Shown here in pieces: positions 54,901-63,429 of a stretch of DNA of 64,000 nt; the first letter of the stretch is position 1, and the number at the start of each line of letters is the position of its first letter. The stretch is taken from NCBI GenBank assembly GCA_900556625.1, contig USPQ01000003.1, positions 6,353 to 70,352 of the forward strand, given 5' to 3'. A model generated the notes under the pieces. The model saw only the letters and a program-made list of their open reading frames with translations. It was not told where the DNA came from and made no database searches. Made by a program: the position numbers and the translations under genes. This DNA is from an uncultured Bacteroides sp. GTDB taxonomy: Bacteria > Bacteroidota > Bacteroidia > Bacteroidales > Bacteroidaceae.

Positions 54901-56196
54901 TTATGGAAAGAATTACTTGATGAGCCAACTCCTGAGCTAAAGAACCTTTTCTTTGAAAACTATGTGTCTAATTGCAACGTCATTGGTGCTACATGCAGCT
55001 CAATCGGTCAGAAGAATATTATTCTGTCAGAAGCTATGGAATCAGGAAAGCGGAACCGATTTAAGCCGACCAAATTCTATAGCATCTATAGGCAGATTTT
55101 CAGTAAAAGAGATGGGGAGTACAACCCTAAGATTCGATTTGACATGGTCATACAGGATGAGTCCAGCAAAGCTACTCCTGCCGAATTGTCATTGCCATTG
55201 ATCTATGGTGTCAAAAACGTCATTATTGGAGATCATAGGCAGCTTCCTCCTATGTTGTCTCGTGAGTCCTTCATCAATTCTTTTGATTATAGTATCAAGC
55301 GAGAAAAGAATGATGAAGAAAAGCAGAAAATGAAAGAGTTGCGAAGTTACGTGCTTAAGAACTTCAAAACTCTTGAGGTAAGTCATTTTGAGAGACTATA
55401 CAATCAGATTGACTCTAATCTTAAGGGTGTCTTCAATTATCAGTTCCGTATGCATCCAGCCATAAATGATGTCATCAAGCAATTCTACAAAGACGAAGGC
55501 GGTCTGGAATGCGGTTTAGTGACACCAAAAGATTTAGGTGTGAACGATCTTGACTTCATTAATAATGGAGCTTCAAGGTATCATGGGATTACGGCAGGAC
55601 CTATTACTCCTGACACCCATGTACTCTGGATTGATTCTTCAAGTCCAGAGATGCTGGACGGCACATCACGAGTAAACTATGGCGAAGTACAGATCATTAA
55701 GAAACTATTGACTCAACTTAATGAATCTGAGTCATTTCATCAATACACAGACAGTTGGGCAAGTGTGGAAGACAAGCAGATTGGCTTGATTTCATTCTAT
55801 GGTAAACAACTTCGTCTGTTAAAGGAAATGACTAGAGAATTTGATAATTCTCAGATACCTATTAGAGTAAGCACTGTAGATAGATTCCAGGGCATGGAAC
55901 GAAATATCATCATTGTTTCAATGGTTCGAAGCCATTGTATACAAACAGAAAAGGGTCAGAAGCCCAATTTCGAGAACTACCCAGGAATGGGTTATCCAAT
56001 TCAGGAAGACCTTGGATTTGCCCAGTCACCGAACCGTCTAAATGTTGCCTTGTCGCGAGCAAAGCGATTGCTAATAATCGTAGGCGACAGCAAGCTCTTC
56101 AGAACAAAGGATATCTATGACAATGTCTATACGACAATTAGTGATCCAAATAACAAATATGGTAAAATTATAACAGCTCAGGAGTATGGATTATAA
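51907..56196 (+). CDS. S1-domain, Upf1-like superfamily 1 helicase
   Basis: 1429 residues. Two S1/OB RNA-binding-like domains at the N terminus (about 38-105 with VIVNVGYIRDGIISASEF, and about 118-190 with GMIVDVYGIEAFLPSSQM) are followed by a 650-residue region with no family I recognise. The C-terminal SF1 helicase (about 835-1410) has Walker A K864 in QGPPGTGKSTAIAE, D1084-E1085 in MVIQDESSKATPAE, GDHRQLPPML, YQFRMHP, TVDRFQGMERNIIIVS and LNVALSRAKRLL. These are AAA_11/AAA_12 motifs, so nucleic-acid unwinding is very likely. The stop overlaps the next gene's start by 11 bases, strongly suggesting that it works with the DarT-containing protein. Confidence 0.88.
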   Translation: MIIKDFDWDAYENNQVNDEINIEEQRLDNEKLLNAINNNEIIEGIIISINKREVIVNVGYIRDGIISASEFRYNPNLKIGDVVEVIIEKETSINKYLIISHKKARLKKTWEKVKTALENNETISCYVKCRTKGGMIVDVYGIEAFLPSSQMDIVRVPDLEVYVGKNLDVKVVKINKEYMNVVVSHKMVVTENLQKKSSDKTLLKDIWQKHTEVQEQILRQRTVPLAIDPSKSEIVNEKLHVVLDTSDNTEQIKKAIIQTLDITEDYCHFDDGYIIAPISNWCKLDESVKSRLSTKANKEYVSFTFYPVIDGKITDQKAQFTGVKGLLDKLEIDYDFDKNRRLQIAINELHRLKSNEDFKQLQVSLPDTASAIIPIYPSILYYLDRIYPNHNFKNIETFKEHTSAIGGVSVRKELVIEGGYFNNKVLEQLNELFDLRMYRVEFDFKINEDVLNTYDWSKNILGLPKGKDGIVTFWRKIKKAPKTNIEFEEEIEDEETSEMFSDTEYFNSNITDDFHFEYMLDRKIIDKVFGKRNYVVAERYFYEYKENRTWATTEELDRFNDQIHIELRNKSFGIERNGSSIGIDFNWKETSLPELLTQLSREFGFIDFGLYKRGHKCNFDIKYKKAELTGIMEELRNAFEDLNIELVKKGTELSFFKEFTKIEDLLAFKSHLAHKLNSFDSSRYSCTISDVPSDCVKLLYFYDKQSRNEERIEAVQELKSADFLAGDLPIGKLIRISAYPEIVLDISGDNYEFTKQLFEESNVEYITPDLSGDLEKLARLKESLNRIIEGREIENVSLGDFIFDASKAAGIKDFDENIKLELQEISKHILNKKIENNEPQKVAIAKALLAPDLALIQGPPGTGKSTAIAEMIWQHTREFPDKKILLTSETNLAVDNAIDRVVNDQHNLIKPIRIGDESRLESEGLQFSYTAMYRWAKGEDWRKKKGTVDLDDDDEEDNAVTTIEDSVYEVPEKLILLNWMENISRRMDMEKMPSEAQELWKELLDEPTPELKNLFFENYVSNCNVIGATCSSIGQKNIILSEAMESGKRNRFKPTKFYSIYRQIFSKRDGEYNPKIRFDMVIQDESSKATPAELSLPLIYGVKNVIIGDHRQLPPMLSRESFINSFDYSIKREKNDEEKQKMKELRSYVLKNFKTLEVSHFERLYNQIDSNLKGVFNYQFRMHPAINDVIKQFYKDEGGLECGLVTPKDLGVNDLDFINNGASRYHGITAGPITPDTHVLWIDSSSPEMLDGTSRVNYGEVQIIKKLLTQLNESESFHQYTDSWASVEDKQIGLISFYGKQLRLLKEMTREFDNSQIPIRVSTVDRFQGMERNIIIVSMVRSHCIQTEKGQKPNFENYPGMGYPIQEDLGFAQSPNRLNVALSRAKRLLIIVGDSKLFRTKDIYDNVYTTISDPNNKYGKIITAQEYGL

Positions 56197-59100
56197 GACG
56201 ATAATTGAAGAAGGTAAGCTTATATATTCTTCACGCACGACAGACACCATGTTCCGTGAGTGGAGATTGGCAAGGACTATGTGCAATGTAAATTACTACA
56301 CCACATATCCTTTGACCAAACTGGACAGAATCATACTGCTGACTCTGGAAAAAAATGGAAGAATCTACGAGAATCAACTTGCTAAAACACTAGGATTCAA
56401 TGTAGAAAATGACTTCGATGCTAATCCAAAACGTTATGCAGACAAGGGTGAGGAAGGTATTTTTCAAGGAATACTTTCCGAGGTCGCTTCGTATGGACTT
56501 ATCAACAGAAAAGACCATCTGATTTGTTTGTCTAACATCGGATGTCTTGCCCTAAAAATGGGGATGAAATACACCTTCCATAGTGGCTCTGTTGCCTTGA
56601 TGGAAAGCTTTGACCTTGAACCAAAAGAAAGCATAAAATACAAGATGTTCCCATTCCGCGATGCTTTGGGAATAGTCACAGGAATCCCAAACAGTCAGAT
56701 TCTGAGCTATGATGACTTCGATTTTCCGGAACTGAAAGAATACATTTATGGCGAACCTTCTGAGTTGGTGTCTCGATTGTCTTTACAATGCAATAGTGAA
56801 GTCAACATTTTCAAAGCCGAAAAGAGTACAGAATCTCGCATGGGTGAGATTTATGTTGATTTTAGGTTATATGAGATTAACGGAAAGAAATATCCGTTGG
56901 TATTTCATAATGGTACTATATCAAGACATACTAACGACCTTCTTTTACAAGATTGCAATAAGTTATACATAAACAAAAAAATCCACATTGGAGAATATCT
57001 GTATCTGGTACGCGAAAGCGAAGAAGTACTAGATTATCAATCTATGATTCCATATAAAGATGTTTGGAATCTTGATGATTTTCTTAGCAACAGCCGTCTT
57101 GATTGGAGCGACGAAAGACTTTTTACGGAAATTGCAAAAGAAGCAAATGGCTCTCAATGGAATATGATTTCTGACGTATGCCCTACAGACGACTTAGTTC
57201 CTCACTTGACAGAATATAAGGACTCTTTGGATTGGATCGTACTGTCAGCACGTTTTGACGATGACTTTATAGTTGACTCTGCAATTTCTTATCCATGGGA
57301 CTTCGAGACATTGTCTGCTGAGAGAAGCGCAGACTTCATTAAAAGAGTAATTGTCATTCCCCAATTGCATAAAGATATAGATTGGGATTGGGAAACTATT
57401 TTATCGAAACTCGATGATGAGTTTGTCATCAACAATATTGCGAATGTTCCATTTGATATGTACTCTGTATCTGAGAGATACCTTAGCACATATCCTGATG
57501 TCATTGTTAATCATCCTGATAAAAGATGGGACTGGCAGTATATTTCGACTGAATCAGATTTATCATACATACTTAAAAACGTATCTGCATTATCAAATTA
57601 TTTGCAGTTTGAGACGGTGATGTCAAGAGCGTTTATGTCTTCTGAATATGCTGATGCCTACTGTGATTCAAGCGAATTTACATTTGCTGTTATTCAGAAG
57701 AAAGAGTGGCTACAAAATCGCTATCTTGCCAACACAGCAGAATATTTATGGACTATAAAGCTGATAGATTGGCATGAGAAGTTAGGCTTTGTAATGTGGA
57801 AATCCGAAAACAACATGGAAGGTCTTGAATGTAATAAAGGCATTTCATGGACTTCTGAGGTATTCGAGCACTATAAAGACAGCTCTTTCTCTGTCAAGGG
57901 TCTGAAACACATATCTAAATCTATTACCGATAATGTCTTAATTGACCTGAATCCCGAATTCAAATGGATTTGGTCTGTGTTATCGGGCAGGGACATCATA
58001 ACTAATGATGTTGATTTTATCGAGAGACACGTATCTGAATTGTCTCTAGGCATTGCTATACCATTAATTGCAGCCGATCATCTAACTACTCTATACAATA
58101 GAGCAGATTTCAAACAACAGGTAACCGAGCAGAAAGTATGGGATAAACTTACTGATTGCATAGAAAAGGTCACAATACTTAAAAATATAACCGATCCTAA
58201 CTGGGATTGGCATATGATTACAAAGAATTTCTGTTCAACTCTAAACTTCGCAGCCCTTGATAAGCTCAATGTCTTAGACAAACTTGATTGGTACTACATT
58301 TCTAACAATGCAGATACTAACAAGATAATAGATTGTCTTGATGATTATGAAGATCGATGGGATTGGTCTGTTTTGACTAAGCGCTTAGATCATGATTTCA
58401 TCACTGACAACCTTCCTGAGTATTTCCAGCATTGGGATTGGGACTACATAATCACAGATGTCTTAACTGAAAATGACTTGGGTAAGTCAGATCTTAGAAT
58501 TGAACTTGCTATCATCTTTTCTCAGCTTGACAAAGAGATTAGAAAGAACCTATGGTGCAAATTAACTGTTAGATTTAGCACCGAGGATATTTTCAATATC
58601 GTTAAGACTAATTCTCAACTGACAAACGTTTCGGTTGTTTATGAGTGGAATTATTCTGATGTATATAACAGACAGGATTTCGACATCAATAAGATTCTAA
58701 CTGAATATAAGGATACGGAATTTCCTATTGACTGGGATGCTCTATCGGCATCAAAGGCTCTTAATAAAATCTTATTATGGGATAAAAAAGCCATTAAAGA
58801 CTTTTCTGTTTGGGAAGATGTAGTTCTTAGCATCCTTTCGGATAAAGCATACAACTGGAATTTTAAATATCTTTCTACATTAGCATCAATTAACTGGTGC
58901 GACAGTATTCTTCAATCCAGAGAAAGTGAATGGGACTGGGCATATTTATCTGAACATAGCAAATGCTTCAGTTTTAACCTGAAACGTCCATTTGAAATTG
59001 TAAAACGCATTCGTAGATTCGATAAATATTTAGACTTTGGCATTTTGTCGAAGCGAATAGACATGAAGCTTACAATGGAAATGATGTCAGACCTCCTTAA

Positions 59101-61582
59101 ATATAGTTGGGATTGGACTGCAATTTCTTCAAACAAAGGATTCTTACTTACGGCTGATTTTGTTCAAGAAAATAAAACACTTTCATGGGATTGGAAAGAA
59201 CTTTCTTCCAGAAAAGATTGCAAATTCTCTCCAGAATTCATTCTTGACAATAAGTCTCTATCATGGGATTGGCAGTACCTATCTAAGCGTAAAGAGATTC
59301 CATTTACAGCAGAGATAATAATAAAACTCGTAGATAAGGAATGGGATTGGAAAGAACTCATTGGAAGAACTGATCTTGTATTCGAAGAAGATATGCTACC
59401 GAAATTAGTAGACAAGGATATTGACTGGAAATCTTTTAGTCAAAAAGATAGCTTCTTTCCTACTTTGAGAACGTTGAACCTACTGAAGGAAAAGGATCTT
59501 GATTGGGATAGTATTTCTAAACGTAAGGAACTACTATACGAAGTGATAGTTTTATACAAGCACAAACTCAATTGGGCAATTCTGACAAAAAGCAGTCATA
59601 TCGATTTGAGCAAAACCAAAGTTCTTGAAACATTCAAAGATAACCTTGATTGGACAATTGTCTCTTCGGATCCCCAACTTACTCCATCTATGGAAAACCT
59701 TAAACAGTTCAAAGATAGGGTAAATTGGTCTGTTATTTGTAAAAGAAGAGATATTGTCATAGATGAGACTTTCCTTGATGCTTTTGAGAATAAGATTGAC
59801 TGGAAAAGAATTTCCCAAAATGGAACTATTGTATTCACTCAAGAATTGATAGACCGCTACAAATATAGATGGGATTGGATTGCTTTGGCAGAGAACCCAG
59901 CTTTCAGATCATCTGGAATTGAAAAAGCATACACGAGTGAACTTAACCTTGTTGAGTTCTATAATAACCTTAAAGAACGTGAGTATAAGCCATTTGTATA
60001 CCATTTTACCCATATGTTTAATGCAATAGAAGTCATCAAGACAAGAAAAATATTAAGCAGGAACAGAGCAAATGAACTTGGTTTGCTGAAATATGATGCA
60101 GCAGGATCTGTTGTGCATAGATCTGCAAAAGCGCATCCATTTGCACGTTTCTATTATAGAACTGGAACACAAACGCAGTTCTATAACGAATGCTTAGGAA
60201 AGCAGCGTGGCACAAAGTATTTCAGCAAGGCAGAAAATAACGGTCTTCCGATGTGTCCTATGCCAGTTTTCTTCAAATTTGATCTCCAAGAAGTTCTGGC
60301 AAAACATTCCAATCTATGCTATTACAGTACTGGTAATATGCAAACAGGTTGGGCAAGAGTATATAAAGTTGTAGATGACCCTAATAACATTGATTCTGTA
60401 AATCTGTACAGCAGCGGATGGAGTAAAGTCGTTCAAGAAAAAAAACAACAAGAATTTCTTGTTAAGAATGAATTTGACTTTTCGGAATTAAACGACTATC
60501 AAATAATTTGCTACGACCCCGAAGAAACTGAAATACTAAAGTCAATATTCAAACATGACCCTATTTGTGAACACATCTATTGCGCCGACGACGTAGAAAG
60601 TATATTTGAAAAAGAGAACCCTCCATTGGAATTCGATATTTCAAAGCAAAGAATAAATATAAAGACTTCATATATTGGTGAGTATATATTCCAGATTGAG
60701 AGTGCTCAAATCAACAAGATACGAGTGAATAATAATCCGTCTTCATTCATTAAGGCTATAAAAGGGCATGTAATACAGGTACGTGAATATATATCAGTAG
60801 AATGTGGTAATGTACCTTTTGATATTTACTATGTTAATATGAATCCAAATGCACGCTCTCCAAGATGGCTTGTTTATCAATACAAACCGGAAGTGCATGA
60901 AGAGAAAATTACAGATTCCAATATCTTAGAGGAGTTCCTAGGAATAAGTTTTGAAGATGATGCCTATTCGCCAGAAGAGCTGATTACATCATTAGAATTA
61001 GTAATGCCTAAACTTGAAGGATTTTACAACACACGTGTGAGACATTATGTCGTAAAAACACACACAATGTTGGTTTGTAAACAATTTGAGAAATATGCAT
61101 TTAATTTTGATACAAATTATATGAGTATTGACCTAATGCGTATTGTGCTCGCTGTACACGATATAGGGAAAGCTATTGACCGTGCAAATCAACATGAGCA
61201 CACATTATCTATAATAAATGAACTTTGGAACCTGACTCCTTTCACTGATTATGAATTGAAGCTAACAGAAGTTCTTTTGAAAAATGACAATATGGGCACA
61301 TATTTTCAGAGAAAATTCAGTACAGAAGACTTAAAAAATGAAATTTTAGAGGATGCAAAGGCTCTGAATATTCCGCAAAAAATTCTTCTTCAATATAAGA
61401 TGATCTTGTATCAATGCGATATATCTTCATATACAAAAGATGCTGGTGGTCTAAAATATCTTGAACACATGTTTGAATATGAAGATGGCGAGAAAGTCTT
61501 TGATGATAAAGAAGGCATCATTGTCATGTCATCAGAATATATTGAACGATATAATCTACTAAAATCAGAAGTCGATGGCTAA
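56186..61582 (+). CDS. Giant W-D-W repeat protein with DarT ADP-ribosyltransferase and HD domains
   Basis: 1798 residues. (1) N-terminal winged-helix-like region (about 40-140, LEKNGRIYENQLAKTLGFN) and a 150-residue unknown part. (2) Tandem repeats, about 22-30 residues each (about 395-1240), of the form WDWxxLSxRxDxxFTxE. (3) DarT/DUF4433-like ssDNA thymidine ADP-ribosyltransferase (about 1263-1450): H1273 in VYHFTHMFNAIEVI, RFYYRTGTQTQFYNE, and catalytic-type E1423 in QQEFLVKNEFDF. (4) C-terminal HD domain: H1620/H1626 and H1658-D1659 in VHDIGKAID. DarT normally marks thymidine on single-stranded DNA and blocks replication. Here the domain is fused to a scaffold. Gene overlaps of 11 and 8 bases link it to the helicase and macrodomain genes. 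Confidence 0.85.
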   Translation: MDYKTIIEEGKLIYSSRTTDTMFREWRLARTMCNVNYYTTYPLTKLDRIILLTLEKNGRIYENQLAKTLGFNVENDFDANPKRYADKGEEGIFQGILSEVASYGLINRKDHLICLSNIGCLALKMGMKYTFHSGSVALMESFDLEPKESIKYKMFPFRDALGIVTGIPNSQILSYDDFDFPELKEYIYGEPSELVSRLSLQCNSEVNIFKAEKSTESRMGEIYVDFRLYEINGKKYPLVFHNGTISRHTNDLLLQDCNKLYINKKIHIGEYLYLVRESEEVLDYQSMIPYKDVWNLDDFLSNSRLDWSDERLFTEIAKEANGSQWNMISDVCPTDDLVPHLTEYKDSLDWIVLSARFDDDFIVDSAISYPWDFETLSAERSADFIKRVIVIPQLHKDIDWDWETILSKLDDEFVINNIANVPFDMYSVSERYLSTYPDVIVNHPDKRWDWQYISTESDLSYILKNVSALSNYLQFETVMSRAFMSSEYADAYCDSSEFTFAVIQKKEWLQNRYLANTAEYLWTIKLIDWHEKLGFVMWKSENNMEGLECNKGISWTSEVFEHYKDSSFSVKGLKHISKSITDNVLIDLNPEFKWIWSVLSGRDIITNDVDFIERHVSELSLGIAIPLIAADHLTTLYNRADFKQQVTEQKVWDKLTDCIEKVTILKNITDPNWDWHMITKNFCSTLNFAALDKLNVLDKLDWYYISNNADTNKIIDCLDDYEDRWDWSVLTKRLDHDFITDNLPEYFQHWDWDYIITDVLTENDLGKSDLRIELAIIFSQLDKEIRKNLWCKLTVRFSTEDIFNIVKTNSQLTNVSVVYEWNYSDVYNRQDFDINKILTEYKDTEFPIDWDALSASKALNKILLWDKKAIKDFSVWEDVVLSILSDKAYNWNFKYLSTLASINWCDSILQSRESEWDWAYLSEHSKCFSFNLKRPFEIVKRIRRFDKYLDFGILSKRIDMKLTMEMMSDLLKYSWDWTAISSNKGFLLTADFVQENKTLSWDWKELSSRKDCKFSPEFILDNKSLSWDWQYLSKRKEIPFTAEIIIKLVDKEWDWKELIGRTDLVFEEDMLPKLVDKDIDWKSFSQKDSFFPTLRTLNLLKEKDLDWDSISKRKELLYEVIVLYKHKLNWAILTKSSHIDLSKTKVLETFKDNLDWTIVSSDPQLTPSMENLKQFKDRVNWSVICKRRDIVIDETFLDAFENKIDWKRISQNGTIVFTQELIDRYKYRWDWIALAENPAFRSSGIEKAYTSELNLVEFYNNLKEREYKPFVYHFTHMFNAIEVIKTRKILSRNRANELGLLKYDAAGSVVHRSAKAHPFARFYYRTGTQTQFYNECLGKQRGTKYFSKAENNGLPMCPMPVFFKFDLQEVLAKHSNLCYYSTGNMQTGWARVYKVVDDPNNIDSVNLYSSGWSKVVQEKKQQEFLVKNEFDFSELNDYQIICYDPEETEILKSIFKHDPICEHIYCADDVESIFEKENPPLEFDISKQRINIKTSYIGEYIFQIESAQINKIRVNNNPSSFIKAIKGHVIQVREYISVECGNVPFDIYYVNMNPNARSPRWLVYQYKPEVHEEKITDSNILEEFLGISFEDDAYSPEELITSLELVMPKLEGFYNTRVRHYVVKTHTMLVCKQFEKYAFNFDTNYMSIDLMRIVLAVHDIGKAIDRANQHEHTLSIINELWNLTPFTDYELKLTEVLLKNDNMGTYFQRKFSTEDLKNEILEDAKALNIPQKILLQYKMILYQCDISSYTKDAGGLKYLEHMFEYEDGEKVFDDKEGIIVMSSEYIERYNLLKSEVDG
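57374..59880 (+). repeat. Coding region of tandem W-D-W repeats
   Basis: Within the giant gene, about residues 395-1240, the words WDW, NW, DW or LDW recur every 22-30 residues with a following LS/IS and a later FT/FI pair. The best-preserved run is 59107-59400 (SWDWTAISSNKGF, SWDWKELSSRKDC, SWDWQYLSKRKEI, EWDWKELIGRTDL). At DNA level the repeats are diverged, which argues for an old array. Confidence 0.75.
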
Positions 61583-62270
61583 TATAACTTTTCATAAAGG
61601 TAATATCTTCAACACCAAGATGCAGACTATTGTAAATACAGTTAACTGTGTAGGTGTCATGGGGAAAGGTATTGCGCTTGTATTCAAGTTGCGATACCCA
61701 GATATGTTCGAAAAATACAAAGAGCTATGTCAGTCAAAGTTAATTGGTATAGGAAAGCTTTGGCTCTATAAATCAGAATCATGCCCTCAATGGGTGCTTA
61801 ACTTTCCGACAAAATTTCACTGGAAATACCCAAGCAAGATTGAATATCTTGAAGCAGGTCTTCAAAAATTCGTGGACACATATAAAGAAAAAGGGATAAC
61901 TTCAATAGCCTTTCCTCTCTTGGGAACCCATAATGGAGGTTTGAACAAGGTTGAAGTACTTGATCTTATGTATAAGTATTTGGAGAAATGCAATATAACC
62001 ATTGAAATATATGAATATGATCCACTTTCTCCAGATGACATATTTGATAATTTCAAAGAGAAGTGGAACTGTATTTCGTACTCAGAGAAAAAAAATATCA
62101 TGGGTAATCGTTTGACGAAGCAAATTGAAATTATTGATAAGGCAATCAATGAAGATCAGATAAAGTCAATGATTTCACTGATTGAATATCAAGGAATAGG
62201 TTTTACGACCATCCAAAAATGTTTTGACCTTGTGATGAGTTGCAAAATTAAACCAACTTTAGATTTTTAA
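61575..62270 (+). CDS. DarG-like macrodomain protein
   Basis: 231 residues. Macrodomain (about 1-160) with GNIFNTKMQTIVNTVNCVGVMGKGIALVFK, split here as TIVNTVNCVGVMGKGIA, then LNFPTKFHWKYPSKIEYLEAGL and IAFPLLGTHNGGL, the signature of DarG, which removes ADP-ribose from DNA and protects against DarT. The C-terminal 70 residues (KQIEIIDKAINEDQI and following) are helical and unassigned. The ATG overlaps the previous stop by 8 bases (ATGGCTAA). It is probably the antitoxin to the DarT domain in the preceding protein. Confidence 0.88.
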   Translation: MANITFHKGNIFNTKMQTIVNTVNCVGVMGKGIALVFKLRYPDMFEKYKELCQSKLIGIGKLWLYKSESCPQWVLNFPTKFHWKYPSKIEYLEAGLQKFVDTYKEKGITSIAFPLLGTHNGGLNKVEVLDLMYKYLEKCNITIEIYEYDPLSPDDIFDNFKEKWNCISYSEKKNIMGNRLTKQIEIIDKAINEDQIKSMISLIEYQGIGFTTIQKCFDLVMSCKIKPTLDF

Positions 62271-62280
62271 CATTTACTAT

Positions 62281-62588
62281 TACAATAACTTACGAAGTAC
62301 GGGATTCAGTTATTGAGTATATTAAAGCTACATCCCGATTCAAGGAGAAGACCGTAAGCGATGCGGTCTATTGGTTCATAAAGAATAAACAGGACAGTCT
62401 GTTTAAGAGCCCATATATATCGCTAAAGACACCTTTAATTTCGGCAGACAGCAAAAGAGAGTGCAAATATCCCATTAGACATTGTACCCAAATTTGCTCT
62501 TTACAAGTATCAATTACAGGCGTTTAAGCAACTGTCCATGAATTCTTATCAAGTAAGTGTTCTCTATTATATGTGGTCATCACACGCA
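62281..62588 (+). pseudogene. Frameshifted N-terminal remnant of a larger gene (possibly a helicase)
   Basis: One frame encodes ITYEVRDSVIEYIKATSRFK, then DAVYWFIKNKQDSLFKSPY and LISADSKRE. After a +1/-1 shift near 62460 another frame continues as SANIPLDIVPKFALYKYQLQ, AFKQLSMNSYQ and stops. No full-length frame exists. The KYQLQAFKQL stretch recalls the Q-motif side of SF2 helicases or restriction subunits, but that assignment is weak. The remainder to 62805 holds only short inverted repeats. Confidence 0.5.
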
Positions 62589-62746
62589 CATGAGGATTAG
62601 CAAACATGGTTAGATATGGTGTCCCATGTGGACCTGTAGCAGATTTGATATAGTGATTTTTAATCAGCAGGCTACATGTATGCAATTGTATAAAAATATA
62701 AAGGTTTGATACGTTTTTAAATAGGAATATTCCGTAAATAGTTAGA

Positions 62747-62779
62747 TTTAGTAGGTAATAATAACATCAACCTACCAAA
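62747..62779. repeat. Inverted repeat downstream of the mobilisation genes
   Basis: TTTAGTAGGT (62747-62756) and ACCTACCAAA (62770-62779) are complementary at 9 of 10 positions. A separate perfect palindrome GGAATATTCC lies at 62724-62733. No T-run follows on the minus strand. Role unknown; it could be a transcript end or an element-end signal. Confidence 0.5.
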
Positions 62780-62805
62780 TACTAACCATGATATGAGTAA
62801 TTTGT

Positions 62806-63429
62806 TTATTGCCCAATAAACCTCTCACATTGTTCCTTCACCGCCCGATACATCGAATAATATGCAAAGGCTTCTTCTCTATGCTTCGTACTACTAACTG
62901 ACGCTGCAACAGCCCACGTAACAATGATGACAATAAGAACTACAACATAGCGAAGTTTAATATGATAGCCACGTATAAACATCCCATTGATATTTGGCGG
63001 AATAACCGTTACAGGACTTTTTAGCTCATTGATTTTGGCAAGTATCTCATCCTGCCGTTTTAATATGCAATCGGTATTAGCCTCGATGTTCATGCGGTTG
63101 AGATTGTAATCGCAAACGTGCCGATAAAGATATTCAAGGAGTTTGGACTTCTGCTTGAATAACTCAACAAGTTTTGGGAACCACAATGAAAATGTCAACG
63201 TGTCCGATTGCTGTTTCCAGATATGATTCCTTACCACAGACAAAACTTCGTTCCAGCAAACACAGAAACTGTTGGCTACCACATCATAGATGGTTTTCTC
63301 GTCAATGTTCACTTCTACAGATTGTTCCGATTTGGGAATAGTGACATTCTGTTTTTCAATACACTCTTTTAGCTCGTTAATACTTTGGCGCAAATTTGCA
63401 AGATTCGCAGCTACTACATCTTCTTTCAT
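62806..63429 (-). CDS. Membrane-anchored mobilisation-associated protein
   Basis: 207 residues: an N-terminal coiled coil (about 8-30), a helical middle region (about 45-140), one membrane helix (about 160-178, LRYVVVLIVIIVTWAVAA) and a short tail ending CERFIGQ. Its ATG overlaps the relaxase stop by 1 base (TAATG), implying coupled translation. Proteins of this shape commonly follow relaxase genes in Bacteroides mobilisable elements. Specific function unknown. Confidence 0.7.
   Translation of the reverse strand: MKEDVVAANLANLRQSINELKECIEKQNVTIPKSEQSVEVNIDEKTIYDVVANSFCVCWNEVLSVVRNHIWKQQSDTLTFSLWFPKLVELFKQKSKLLEYLYRHVCDYNLNRMNIEANTDCILKRQDEILAKINELKSPVTVIPPNINGMFIRGYHIKLRYVVVLIVIIVTWAVAASVSSTKHREEAFAYYSMYRAVKEQCERFIGQ

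Noticed and set aside
62747..62779. Inverted repeat as an oriT
   Set aside because: It is downstream of the mob genes instead of upstream of a relaxase start, and no nic-site consensus was recognised.
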